Below the pieces are notes generated by a model that was given only the letters and a program-made list of their open reading frames with translations, did no database searches and was not told the DNA's origin. Source: Cylicocyclus nassatus (Eukaryota > Nematoda > Chromadorea > Rhabditida > Strongylidae). From it: 64,000 nucleotides of DNA. The DNA lies in assembly GCA_958299035.1 (NCBI GenBank), contig CATQJL010000112.1:54789140-54853139 (forward strand), read 5' to 3'. Both the position numbers and the translations under genes were made by a program. Shown one piece after another: positions 49,164 to 61,358 of this stretch. Position 1 is the stretch's first letter. Each line of letters opens with the position of its first letter.

Positions 49164-51391
49164 TAGTTCAAATGACCGAAGATTTTGTTTGATGAATGAT
49201 CACAATCTCTTTCATTGTTTTTATTGCGCAGGGCATACCTGCATGCATATTTGTTTGCCTTTGATTCATATCTGTACTCATGTATAACGTGATTTTGATT
49301 CAGTTTTTCGAAATGTTGCGTGTACTGTTAGGAGGACTTTACTTGTTCAAAGTAAAACAAAGACAGCTGTCAAACTCACATATTCTTTGCTTGGCCTCTC
49401 TTATTTGATTTGCTTACGCTGCGCCAGGTATTTATGATAGGTAGTAAAACCTCACGATCCATTCTCCAATCTCCCTCTGAACGTTTTTTAGATTGCAAGA
49501 TTGCTTTGTAAAATCTAGTCTGTCAGCAGTCTTTCAATTTTTTCTTCTCAATAGAGATTTCGATGCTAGCTGGTCACGGTAGGTTGCAAAACACGTTACT
49601 CATAAAAGGACTGGAAGCTTGTGCTCTCACAACACAGCATAGTCAAAAATTCCATAACGAGACAGAATCACTTCCTAAATTTTGCAGATATACCGGGTCT
49701 CACGTTTTTGTGTCCAGTGATGCATTCAAAGTCGGGGACCCAATTAGACAATACTGCAATTTATAAACCTAACATTGTTCAATTCTTAAAGGCCACAGAG
49801 TGCCACAATCAATCTCTAAAAAATTCTTGATTAGAAAAGTAATGTGCAAGCCCACGTTCGTGTATTACAAGAATGAGAATCAATTTTTGATGTTTAGACT
49901 TTATTCCATAGCTGGAAGGTACGGAATAAACTCTAAAATTACGGATTTCCGAAAAATATCTCCACATCCACTGCTTGGAAGAGGCTTCGCACAGTTTTAC
50001 CGTATTAGGTGAATTTGTCAAAAGCTAAAAGTAGGACGGAAATTCATGCTAATTCGAACGAAACTCGATAGCTGTTCGAATCGTAGCTTCCCGTCTTTTT
50101 TTGACAACAGTGGAAGGCATTATATAACGATAAGATGTTCAGGCTAACTTTTCATAAAACCGAAAACGAAGCTTCTAGAAATTGCGTTTTAAATTTTGTT
50201 TCTGCACTTCTTCAGCAAAACTTGAAAAAACTTGGAGCAAAAAAGTCGCAGTGTCTTAGATAATCAGTCACATCTGTTCTTGAATCTTGCTATAGTGAAT
50301 CTACAGCTAGAAGGAATTTTTCTGGAAAGTAACACTTTTTGAAGTTTCTTTGCTTTTGCATTTTCACCGTGAAATCAGAGCCTGCCACATGATATATGGG
50401 CTTCTACTAAGTAAGCAATTTTTACAAAATTCTGAGACAAGCTAGCTACCCATAGCATTCTTCTGATACGAAACTCGAAATGAAAAAACTCAAAACGCAT
50501 TTTTAGGAGTCTTGTTTTTGGTGGCTAGCTTATACAAAATTTGCGCTTAAGCATCGCCCATGTTTTTTCGCCCATGGCCATTTGTTGTTTTATAGATTTT
50601 TGAGAAACAAAATAAGGAGTTCAGATTGGCAGTTTGAAAGTTAGCAGTATGAAATTTCCTTTGACTTGCGCAAAACATTCGCTCCAACCTCTATTTTTTC
50701 AAGGACATTAAAAAATTTGTGAAGATCATTTGCGTCTCAGTGCCAACTTCGTTTTGAAACAAATTTGTAAGCAGTAGAAGTGCGACATTCACTGATCTTG
50801 AAGCTTTGTTTAATTAATACTATGGTTTCTTTCGAAAAAAATTTTTCCTTGCTTGAATTTTGTGGAGCATTCATTTAATTGGTTGAGAAAACATCTCTAA
50901 GACTGCTTTGAAATTTTTTTTTCATTTCAAAATCTGTGAGTGGCTTGAACATAACTGCGGTGTGATACCGTCTTTAGAACCCGTCTGCCAACTTTGTTAC
51001 TTTACGAAGCTCTTTTTTTATCTTGAATATTACCGGTCTATTAGGCTTTTGACGTATTCCTGTAGAATGTGATATTTACTGCATACGGTGACAACCCGGT
51101 TCTGCTAAAGATGCGAGAGATATGTATCCAAATTTGGTAAAAGTCTTCAAAAGCTTGCGATTTATTCGAAGAAGATTTATTGAAACGTGCGTAATGCTCT
51201 TGTCTTTGACTCTCACTAGGAGGGTCGAATTGTAGAGGTCAACAAACGTACAAAATTTGCAAATTATTAATTCATAAAAGCGAAAACTTGTTTGGAATGA
51301 ACAATTGGAAAACGAAGAATATACTTTTATTTATTTTTTGATACCGTCAAAGCTTGAAAAATTCATTAGCGTCTCTGAGCATGATTGTTAA

Positions 51392-51398
51392 TTTTCAG
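51392..51398 (+). other. splice acceptor upstream of gene C
   Basis: TTTTCAG, then TAAAAC and ATG at 51405. Confidence 0.6.
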
Positions 51399-51404
51399 TA
51401 AAAC

Positions 51405-51720
51405 ATGGTCTGCAAGCTGTTCCTCGTTCTGGTTCTGCTGCAAGTTGTTGCTGCAACGAAACCAGCAACGCCTTCACAGAAACAGCCAGTGGCGCCCTCC
51501 GTTGCCAAAGTCTTTGACGTATGCATGCATTTTAACTTCTAGATGATTATATGTCTCAATATCATTCATAATACTTTTACAGTGCAATGACTTGTGCGAT
51601 AAGCTATACGGAGGGCCAAGCAGCAAAAAATGGGAACCGTGCTTTTCCAAGTGCGTTGGAGTGGGATTCGAAGATTTTGAGAAATTGGTACAAAACGGAC
51701 AGTACCAGTTATTTTTGTAA
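51405..51720 (+). CDS. secreted Cys-hairpin peptide (gene C)
   Basis: Two exons, 51405-51518 and 51583-51720, joined in phase 0 across a 64-nt intron with GTATGC donor and TTTTACAG acceptor. The product is 83 aa: signal peptide MVCKLFLVLVLLQVVAA, a short Thr/Pro/Lys spacer (residues 18-38), then the domain CNDLCDKLYGG...WEPCFSKC and a 21-residue tail. Spacing is C-x3-C-x14-C-x3-C with Trp three residues before the third cysteine. This pattern resembles two disulfide-linked antiparallel helices (alpha-hairpinin fold), which is inference. It is the minimal, intact form of the family. A conserved 3' region (AGTGTTGCACGATGTTGG) follows the stop. Function unknown; a secreted defence or host/environment-directed peptide is plausible but untested. 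Confidence 0.85.
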
Positions 51721-52493
51721 CATTCTATAAAGTACAGTGTTGCACGATGTTGGTATCCACCACTCTAAATCCAAGAAAATCTTACATCAAATCATACGGG
51801 CATCCAGCCCAGTAGAAAAATACGGTTATGCGTTCAACTAATTGGCTGTAAACATTGCAAAACTACTGAAGAACTTTTCACCTAAGACCCATAAACCAGC
51901 CCTTGGCTTTCGGGTAAGCTAGGATAGCACTAAAATTGAATTCAGCTAGTGCATGAACTACTTATTCATCTCAGGACCAATTTTTGGCTGGAATCGAACC
52001 ACTGCCATCAAACAGATTTGGTTTCCTCTATACTTTTTCTCACACGTTGACAAGCAAAACGAACTCTTCTTGCTTGTTCCTCTTTGCAATTTCATCATCA
52101 TCCCTGACTGCTGTTACTAAATAATTGCCAAAATCTGATTCCGTGCTAGCATCCTTATCACTTTTTGAGGAGAATACATACTATTACAAATGACCCCTGG
52201 CTGCTGTCACGCGGTGCTAAAGCTTATGGAGCTTACAACATGTTTAGCCCAAAACTGCTATACTCTGTCTTACATGGATGATAAAAAAAAGTTTTTGCAA
52301 AGTTCGTCGAACTGCGTTAAACACAAAACTGGCCAGTCAGTAGTATAAATACCACCCAAAATTCTAATCTATTCCATCATTTTCCGGATTACCAGAACTA
52401 CAAATAGAAATCACATGCCTCCTTAGAGTCAATTAGCATTTGTTACCCTTTGCTGTGGGAATGTTTGCCTCAAAATTAGAGTGGGATCAGCTG

Positions 52494-52816
52494 AAGGCAG
52501 CCAGACAAAACCTACGCTCTCCAGATTAGTACCTGATCTACAAGGAGGTATCAGGAAGACAATATCTGCGTTGGTCCGGCCCTCTTATGTGGCCTCTAAA
52601 TGGAAAAAATGGGTCGGAAATCCGCTAAAGTACTATCAAGCCACTCCCGTCCTGAAGCTCCGCCCACCCGTACTGAAATCTTGAAATAAGGATAGGGCTA
52701 CCAGAAGTCGGTTTTTCCTGACTTTGCACCTCCTGCGCTTCACATCTTCAATCAGGGGTAGAAAAGACCCCAGAATGAAAAAACATGAAAGAGAAAGATT
52801 TGGACGGATGCTGCTT
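52494..52816. mobile_element. old MITE, AAGGCAGCG family (U3)
   Basis: Ends AAGGCAGCCAGACAAAACC and GGACGGATGCTGCTTT. Orthologous to 24649. Confidence 0.6.
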
Positions 52817-53251
52817 TCAGATAAAGTTTTCATTCCATGCACTTATTTGGCATGAAAGTTCTGTCGCTTCATATGCTATCTCGGCAGAGTAAACAAAGCG
52901 TGCACTACAAAATCACCCTCAGACTTCATTACAACTTATGATCCACTTGAAAATCTGAGCAAGTTTGAGAACATCCAACTAGTATCTAAGTTATTCAGCT
53001 ACACGAGAGATATACACTTAGTAACATTCAGAAATGCACTTGCTAAATCTGTTTTCCGACTCAGAATTGACCGTAGGACCCGAAGTCGAAATTGGCTTCC
53101 CCGTAAAATATGTAACAATGCAAAGATCATCAAAGCTCACTTCAAAACTGCCTTTGTTTTTTGCCAAGCGCGTCTAGACGCAGAGTTATAAGCGTTTTTT
53201 GGCTCGAAAAAATTGAATGCGCAACTGGGTAATCGAAGCCGCTGTTTCCAA

Positions 53252-53645
53252 ATATGAAATTTGCACTTCAGAATAGCTTCTTTCATAAGTTATTTCAAGT
53301 TTATGGTAACAACTGTTTTTCTAATTTTCGTCAGAAATGTGAATACACCATGAAGAAAGCTCGAAGAACCGGTGGAAAGTTATGTATTGAAATCAGCCTG
53401 AAAACCTTGCTACATAAATTCTCAGATATTTTTGATATTAATTCATGAAAAGCCTATCCCACAGTGACTCTGTATGCCGAAAGTTCATACCGTAATCCTA
53501 AAGTAATGAAGAGGGTTGGTATCGTTCCATACTATGGATCTAAGTTGAACCTCGCTCTACAGAATGGTACCTCTCGGCAAAAGACGTGAAAAGAAGAGAA
53601 TTATCGACGATTAAACAGTGTGCACATCTTTTTGGGACAATCGTA
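53252..53645. mobile_element. 5'-truncated CAGGGTGTCCCA-family MITE (U3)
   Basis: Aligns with 2949-3353 (TGCACTTCAG, GGTAACAACTG, AGCCTGAAAACCTTG, GTTCATACCGTAATCC) and ends TTTTTGGGACAATCGTA. The left arm is replaced by a GAGTTATAAGCGTTTTTTGG repeat (53060-53245). Confidence 0.7.
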
Positions 53646-55763
53646 CACCTCTTGCATTCTTCGTAGAGACTCCGCCTTCGCAGCATATGCCCTACTATGA
53701 CAACAGAATCACTGCCAACCTTGGAACTAATTTCAAGTTCATGTTTACCCATTCAAAAATTATTTTCTGGAAGAAGCTAAAAAAGAATTTTTGCTGACGA
53801 AGTTGCATTGTTGCAGAGGCTAATAGACAATGGAGATTTTTTGCTCTTTTGTCCAATAAAAAAATGAATTGATATGACAATAGCGGATCACCGTCGATGT
53901 AGCTTGATGGTAGCTAAAACAGGCATACATTTACAAACTTTTTTGTAGAGTTGGGAATTCAAAGATTCACGTAATTGCGTAAGAGCTTAAACATTTGTAC
54001 CAACTTAGAATTTGAACTGAATACAATTTTCGCTAAAATTTGAAAGGGTATGTGAGTACTGAATGAATACAAGACTCTACAAAAGCGATAGTAAAGATCA
54101 TTGACAGTTACCTAGCTATCAAGGACGCCAAATCAGTTTATCCTCTGAAGAGCTCAATTTCTAAAAAAGCGCCTTTCCTAAAAAAAGGAGTGGTAAAATT
54201 GAATTTCTACTCAAATCAAAGGCAACAGTAAAATCATAATGTGATGAAAGGAAGCGGAAGGAAAGATTGATTTGAAAATGCGCACTACATTTTAAGAGTT
54301 AAATATAGATCTGTGGTTGTGTTTTCTCTGGTGAGAGAGTGACCTCTTCGTTTGAGCATGATTGTGTAAGGATGTGGAAAGAAAGTGCATTAAGCTACTA
54401 TTCAGTCTATTATTCCACTGTTCTACTATTCATCATTTTCTTGTTTTTTTTTATTTCGCGACTATTCATCATCGCGAATCATCGCGAGTGTGACAGAGGT
54501 AGTACTGTAAAATTTAGAAATATTTGAACCCATCTGATATATGACAATGCCTTCTTTGAAAAATTTACAATTTGCAAAGAACACTAGTTTGCACAAAAGT
54601 CGTAGTATTAGGTCATCCCAAAAGTTTTTTCATATTCGTATCTCCAAAATGATATTTCTCTAGAACTAAGGCATCCAGGTGCAAATTTGTGGGAGTATTC
54701 TTGAGTGAATAAGCTATATAATGATACATTTGCGAGGAACATAGACTCATTACAGGCAAAGTTTAAAAATTAAGCGCTTTATTTTTTCTCGAATTCTAGC
54801 CGTCAGAAAAATGCAGTAAGTGTATATATAAATGTCTGATGGGGAAAATGTATGCGTGAGCAAGTGGGAACTTTGCAGAATGTTTTTGAACTAAGATATG
54901 ATTTTTTTTTGATTTTTCGTAATTTTGGATTTTTTTCCATTTTGTCTTGAAACTCGATGCGGATCAAGCCTGGTGCGAACTTTTGAGAGCCATATTGTAG
55001 GGCTTGCTTTACTCTTTCGAATGGTACTCCGCTTCTTATCAGAAGTCTGAGAAGAGCAGACTTGTGCTGGTGAAAATTCTGATATGAAAAAACTTTTGGG
55101 ATGACCAAGAGGACAGCGCACATGTAGAGAAAGCGAAAATGTATAACCTTGTGTAAAGTCTCAAACTGAACGCATATAAGCGCAAACTCAAAATTTATAA
55201 TGCTCAGGTGCCATTTACTTTAAGGCTGACCGGTGCGCAGCTCTTGAAAAATGTTTTGAAATATATTGCTGACCAATTGCAGCAGGCAGGTCTTTTAGAA
55301 ACAAAAAATAATATAGTGAATAGTGACTCTGTAAGGTTAAATGTTTGGCGAGCAAATTTGAAGAAATTTGATGTCTGCAATATGAGCAGCAAGGAGTATT
55401 CTATTACTTTGGCAGAACAATGATGCATTCCATAAGAAAAGCTCTATGTTTTAAAGATTTTCATCGAGAGAGTATTACAGTAAGTATCATTCAACAGATA
55501 CAGCAACTTTTTCAACTTTCGTAAGCAAAACGTTCAGTTGGGGTACAGTGGTGTATTCTGTAGAGAAAAGCTGCAGCTTGAGACTGCACAGCAGAAGTCT
55601 CATTTCTGTGAAAAATGGATATGTACAGCAATGATGGATTTTGGTGTTGGTTTTTGAATTTTTGCCTCAGTAGGTTACTCAGTATATACAAGCAAAATGA
55701 GTAGCCAACTTTAAGCAAAAATACAGAGGCTATTTTTGACTAATCATGAACGGTACTTGATTA

Positions 55764-56516
55764 TCAGGACGTCCCACAATATTTCACCGTTTCTCCCGCA
55801 ATAAACCATATTCCTCTTGTTTCTCAAATAGTTCCGCGACCATTCGACAGAAGCAAATTTGATAGAACATGGACATTTGCTCAAAGTCTTTTCTACATAA
55901 ATTTCGAAGCCGAAGTCTGAGAAGGGTTAAATGCCCAAAGAGTCAAAAAAAGTAATAGCATTCTATAGATTTGCTAAATTTTTGCATGACTAGATATGCG
56001 AAAAAAGTAATTCTCGTGTTCTTGCAGCTATTTTGTTCTAATCTTTTGAAGCTGCGCTGGCGTGCCCCACGCATGTTCCATAGTATGACCTTCGGAAGTA
56101 TTAATAAATTTCTGGTCTTCTACAGGCGTATTTTGAGAAATATCGACTTTAGATGTAAAAATCCTGAAAAAGACGAAATTTTCGTGTTGTGGCATTTTTC
56201 GGTGTATGTACGGGTGCTAACCGTAATATGAGCAAAATTACAGATAAACATCACATGCGGAAGGTACACGCCTGAGCAAGTAGGAAGGCATAACAAATTT
56301 CCAACGGAGAAACGAATTTCTCTCGACTTTTTGGGTATCTAGCTGATTCTAAGATTTTGACTTTGATCACATAGAATAAACTTAGGGAAAATATCTGGTG
56401 TTTCTGTAGAACTGGCTTTCATCTGTCGAGTACAGCGCAAACCTATTTGAGAAACAAGGAGTGTATGGATTCTTGCGGGAGAAAGTGGAGTCGGTGAAAA
56501 TCGTGGGACAACCTAA
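55764..56516. mobile_element. mariner-like element (U4 copy, most complete)
   Basis: A 753-bp copy with TCAGGACGTCCCACAATATT on the left and GTGGGACAACCTAA on the right. Subterminal CACCGTTTCTCCCGCA is matched by TGCGGGAGAAAGTGGAG. TA precedes it. Non-coding. Confidence 0.75.
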
Positions 56517-56909
56517 TCATACAAGTGGCCGAATTTTTTGCACGATCTCATTTCATTATTTTTACTGTCTAAGGCAAACCTGTACTCTGTATTTGTTTTT
56601 AATTCATATCTGTACTCATGTATAACGTGATATTGATTCAGTATTTCGAAATGTTGCGTGTACTGTTAGGAGGACTTTCCTTGTTTAAAGTAAAACAAAG
56701 ACAGCTGTCGAACTCATGTAGAATCATATTATGTTTAGCCTCTCTTATTTGATTTGCGTAAGCTACACCAAGTATTTATGATAGGTAGTAAAATCTCATG
56801 ACAATTCATTTTCCAACATCACTCTGAACATTTTTTTAAAATGTTGCAAGATGCCTTGTAAAATCTAGTCTGTCACTTTCAATTTTTTCTTCTCAGTAAA
56901 GATTTTGAT

Positions 56910-57901
56910 CAGGGCCCGGCAGGAGGTGGCATTTCAGAATTTTGAAAACGATATCCCCTTTGAAGCCAAAATTTCTTACGACTTCCCCTTTGACCCTATT
57001 TTTGACCCCCGTAAGTCCCTAACAGACAGATATACACAAATAATAAGATGGGCGGCCTAAGCGCTTATTATAGTAGTACTACCTGGCTTTCCTGGTCCAG
57101 CCCGGATCATCAAGGTTTCAGCTCAATGGGTTCATCCGCAAAGGAATCTATTAAAAAAACACAGGGTCAAGATTTGCACAAACTTTGACGTTTATATATC
57201 TAAGATACTACTCATTTATTAGTCAGCTGCGAAACTTTAAAATTTACAGTAACCGGCGATTGGAGCGCGCTTTCCGAGGCCGATCATAACGCTGTGAACC
57301 CTAATTGGGGCTGTATCGAAGCGGTGCCTCGGTGGTTTTGGAAGCGGATTTGAAAATATAGTAAAACTCTCGACCTAGTCCACATTTATGTAAAGAAATC
57401 CGGGAAATCATGTGAAGGGAAGCAGGGAGCCACCCCAAGTGGCTCCCAGGTGGCGCGGGAGCCACCTAATTTCGAAAAACACTTACCATTTTTTAAATTC
57501 ACATAAGTTTCTCATAATTCTTCATACTTTTTTTGTGCTCATGGTCCTCCAACTACACAGCAAATTTGGTGCCATATCGTTACTTGTGCATTGAAAACGA
57601 GCCTATTTTGTTATTTTTCTCTTACAAGAATTGCGATTTGAATTCCCGCCTGCGGGCAGGCTAGCGATCGGAGCACAGAATCTTCACATTGCTAGAATCT
57701 TAGTTCATAGGACAGTAGCATCAACAAGGAATGATGAGTAAAGAATGATATGTGCATTCTTTATCGGTAAACAAAGGGGAAATCGTATTTTGGAGTCCGG
57801 GGCTCCGCCCCGGACCCCAAAATACGACTTTCCCTTTGCTTTTTCGGACCAAAAACGATATCCAGCTTGTGAAAGCGCCACCCCCCCCCCCCCGGCCCCT
57901 G
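56910..57901. mobile_element. hAT-type MITE with 8-bp target duplication
   Basis: Ends CAGGGCCCGGC and CCGGCCCCTG. Target duplication is ATTTTGAT / ATTTTGAG (56902-56909, 57902-57909). U2 has the empty site (GATTTTGATGCTAGCTGG near 35245). It shares AACGATATCCCC and GATATCCAGCTT with the element at 41704. Contains a GGAGCCACC hairpin (57420-57470) and a 13-C run (57881-57893). Confidence 0.9.
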
Positions 57902-59700
57902 ATTTTGAGGCTAGCTGGCCACGATAGGCTACAAAAGATCGTTCCTCATACAGTGACTGGAGGCTTGTGCTCTCACAACACAGCATAGTCAAAAATATAA
58001 CGAGACGGTATCACTTAGATTTTGCAGATATACCGGATCACACGTTTTTGTGTCCAATGATGCATCCAAAGTCGGGGACGTAATTATACAATACTGTAAT
58101 TCATGAACCTAACATCGGTCAAGTCTTAAAGGCCACAGATTGCCACAATCATTCTCTAAAAAATTCTTGATCAAAAAATTAATGTGCAAGCCCACGTTCG
58201 CATATTGCAAGAATGAGAGGTTCAATTTTTCATGCTTAGAATTTGTAAACTTTAAAAATACAAATTTACGAAAAGTATCTTCACGTCCACAGCTTGAAAG
58301 AGGCTTCGCACAGTTATACCGTATCAAGTGTTTGTCAAAAGATAAAAGTGGGACGGAAATTCTTGCCAATTCGAACAAAACTCGAGAGCTCTTCGAATCG
58401 TAGCTTCAAACTTACCGTCTTTTTTGACAATAGTGGAAGGCATTATATAACGATAAGATCTTCAGGCTAACCTTTCATAAAACCGAAAACGAAACTTCTA
58501 AAAATTGCGTTCTAAATTTTGTAACTGCACTTCTTCAGCAAAACTTGAACGAGCAAAAAAGTCGCAGTGTTTTAGATAATCAGTCACATCTGTTCTTGAA
58601 TCTTGCTATAGTGAATCTACAGCTAGAAGGAATTTTTCTGGAAAATAACACTTTTTAAAGTTTTTTTTTGTTTTTGCATTTCCATGCGAAATCGGGTCTG
58701 CCACAGTGATGTATGGGCTTCTACTGAGTAAGCAATTTTTCAAAAATTTCTGAGACAAGCTAGCTGCCTACCATATTCTTCTGATACCAAACTCGAAATG
58801 ACAAAATTCAAAACGCATTCTTGGGAGTTTTGTTTTTGGTGGCTAGCTTATACAAAATTTGCGCCCATGTTTTTTTTCGCCCATGCCCATTCGTTGTTTC
58901 ATAGATTTTTGAGAGACAAAATAAGGAGTTCAGACGGCAAAAAGGTATGGATGACAAAAAATGAAATACGCAAAACATTCGTTTCAACCTCTATTTCCTC
59001 AAGGACAGTAATTGTGAAGATCATCTGTGTATCAGTGCCAACTTCGCTTTAAAACAAATCTGTAAGCATTAGAAGTGCGACATTCACTGGTCTTGAAGCT
59101 TTGTTTATTTAATACTATGGTTTCTTTCGAAAAAAATTTTTTCCCTGCTTGAATTTTGTGGAGCATTCAATTAATTAGTTGAGAAAACTCTAAGAGCTTT
59201 GAAATTTTTTTCCATTTTAAAGTCTGTGAGATTTTTTTCATGTGTTCTATATCACCCATACCTGCGGTTTGATACTGTCTTTAAAACCCGTCTGCTAAAT
59301 TTGTTACTCTACGAAGCTGTTTTATCTTAAATATTACCGGCCAATTAGGCTTTTGACGTATTTCTGTAAAATGTGTTATTTACTGCATACATTACAACGC
59401 AGTACTTTGAAAGATGTGTAGAGGGTATGATTTTTCCCAAAAATTTGATGAGAATTTCAAAAGCTTGCGATTCATTCTAAGAAGATCTACTAAAATGTGC
59501 GTAACGCTTGTCTTTGACTCTTATTAGAAGGGTCGAATTGTAGAGTTCACAAACGTACAAAATTTGCGAAATATTGATTCGTGAAAAGCGATAACTTATT
59601 CAGAATGAACAATTGGAAAACGAAGAATATACTTTCATTTTTTTTTGATTCCGTCAAAGCTCTTGAAAAATTCATTAGCGTCTCTGAACATGATTGTTAA

Positions 59701-59707
59701 TTTTCAG
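59701..59707 (+). other. splice acceptor upstream of gene D
   Basis: TTTTCAG, then TAAA and ATG at 59712. The leader spacer is two bases shorter than in A-C. Confidence 0.6.
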
Positions 59708-59711
59708 TAAA

Positions 59712-60091
59712 ATGGTCTGCAAGCTGTTCCTTATTCTGGTTCTGCTGCAAGTTGTTGCTGCAGGGATACCAATAACGTCTTCACAAAAACAGCCACTGGC
59801 GCCCTTGGCAGAGTCAGATGATTTTGCCAAAGTCTTTGAGGTATGCATGCATTTTAACTTCTAGATGATTATAATCCTCAAAATCATTCATAATTACTTT
59901 TACAGTGCGATGAGTTGTGCGACGGGCTATATGAAAAGAAACTCTTAGAACTCTATGATGAGTGCGTCACTATTTGCGTGAAAATGGGACCCGAAAAGCT
60001 TGAGAAGGTGCTACAGAAAAAGGACCTGTTAGGCTTCGTTCATACTGAACTCGATGTCCGAGGACAGTTCCAACATAGCGCTCTATTGTAA
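59712..60091 (+). CDS. secreted Cys-hairpin peptide (gene D)
   Basis: Exons 59712-59840 and 59906-60091 are joined in phase 0 across a 65-nt intron (GTATGC...TTTTACAG). The product is 104 aa: signal peptide [17 protein letters not shown], a 26-residue spacer containing Pro and acidic residues, then CDELCDGLYEKKLLELYDEC-VTI-C and a charged 37-residue tail. Spacing C-x3-C-x14-C-x3-C equals that of gene C. The tryptophan before the third cysteine is replaced (LYDEC). Both inter-cysteine segments look helical and amphipathic. The tail is longer than in gene C. The 3' region is conserved (TTCAGTGTTGCACGATG). U3 and U4 are the most similar pair by eye, so C and D are probably the youngest duplicates. 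Confidence 0.85.
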
Positions 60092-60493
60092 CATTCCATA
60101 AAGTTCAGTGTTGCACGATGTTGGTATCACCACTCTAAATCGAAGATAAATCTTACATCAAATCACACGGGCATTCTAGCCCAGTAGAAAAACACGGTTA
60201 TGCGTCCAACTAATTGGCTGTAAACACTGCAAAACTACTGAAGAATTTTTCACCCAAAACCCATGCCCTAGCGCTTGGCTTTCGGGTAAGCTAGGATAGC
60301 ACTGAAATTGAATTCAGCTAGTGCATGGACTACTTATTCATCTCAGGACCAATTTTTGGCTGGAATCGAACCAAATGCCATCAAACAGATTTGTTCGTTT
60401 CTTCAATACGTTTTTTTACATGTTGACAAACAAAACCTTTTATTGCTTGTTCCTCTTTGCAATTTCATCATCATCCCTGGCTGCTGTTACTAA

Positions 60494-61358
60494 GGCCCGT
60501 AGTAAACCCCCCATCAAGGCATCTCTCTCGACGCGAACCGGGGTTGAGGTCATCGCGCCTCAGCCAGCATACGGCGAGCTATTGATTTGGATGCGGATCA
60601 CTGCCGAGGCATTGCAATCAAATGTGTACTTGAAAAAGAAGCACTCGAGTTGGTTTGGTTAAACGGGTAAGCGATTGGAATTACGCGCGCGCGGCCGTGG
60701 TTCGACTCCGTCTACCAGCTCGCTTTTTGATGCATCGCCGGGCAATCTTTGATAGCGGCCACCATGGCAATCGATGATGATCGCTATCAAGGACTTCGCC
60801 AAGCAAATACACGGATAAAACAAAAACACAATTTGTGACGAAAATTTTATGAAAAAACGAAATGATAGTAGCGTGTATTCAATGAAATGAATAAATGAGT
60901 TCTCGTCTTGTACAGCCAGTGAGAAAAAAATCGGTAAGATTTACAAAAAAGAGAAGAATCTGTTTTTTTTGTTTTCCTCGCCAAAATCAGCTGTTCATCG
61001 ATCCTCTCCTTTTCGGGCGCGGTTGTGCAGTTTTGCGCCGATTTCTTCTGCATTTTTTGGCAAAGCTGTGTGTATCGTAAGTTACTCAGGAGCAACTTAT
61101 GTTAGATGCAGTCAACTCTTGTCTGCGTCTCCTCTTTTACACGCTGTTTGCATTCCTCTAACATCCGTTCACGTTCAGTTCAACTCAACGTGAACGGATG
61201 TGGAACAGTTGACTGCAGCAGGTGGACAGATGGCCAACTATCAGTTGACTTGACCATCTTATAGCATGGGAAGGTGGACGGTCATCAGTTACCTCACCTA
61301 AGCTTAACTGATGGGATAAGTTGAATTCACCTCAACTGATCAAGCTTTACTACGGGCC
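60494..61358. mobile_element. PIF/Harbinger-like MITE with TAA target duplication
   Basis: An 865-bp element with perfect 13-bp ends GGCCCGTAGTAAA / TTTACTACGGGCC and TAA on both sides (60491-60493, 61359-61361). U3 is uninterrupted here (GCTGTTACTAAATAATTGCC near 52103). A 3-bp TWA target is typical of PIF/Harbinger. Inside, CATCCGTTCACGTT is inverted as AACGTGAACGGATG (61161-61201). No transposase. Confidence 0.85.
60649..60720 (+). tRNA. tRNA-like sequence or tRNA pseudogene (weak)
   Basis: A 72-nt stretch with a perfect B-box consensus GGTTCGACTCC (60699-60709), a D-loop-like segment GTTAAACGGGTAAGC, and acceptor halves GTTGGTT / TACCAGC that pair with G-U allowance. The anticodon stem does not pair, so a working tRNA is unlikely. 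It may be a tRNA-derived head captured in the MITE. Confidence 0.25.

Larger units (their letters stand above)
47522..53930 (+). repeat. segmental duplication unit U3
   Basis: Collinear with U1 and U4 from the GTTGACCATTATTTGCAGCAG block through gene C to AGCGGATCACCGTCGATG. Lacks the mariner, hAT and PIF insertions found in its sister units. Confidence 0.75.
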
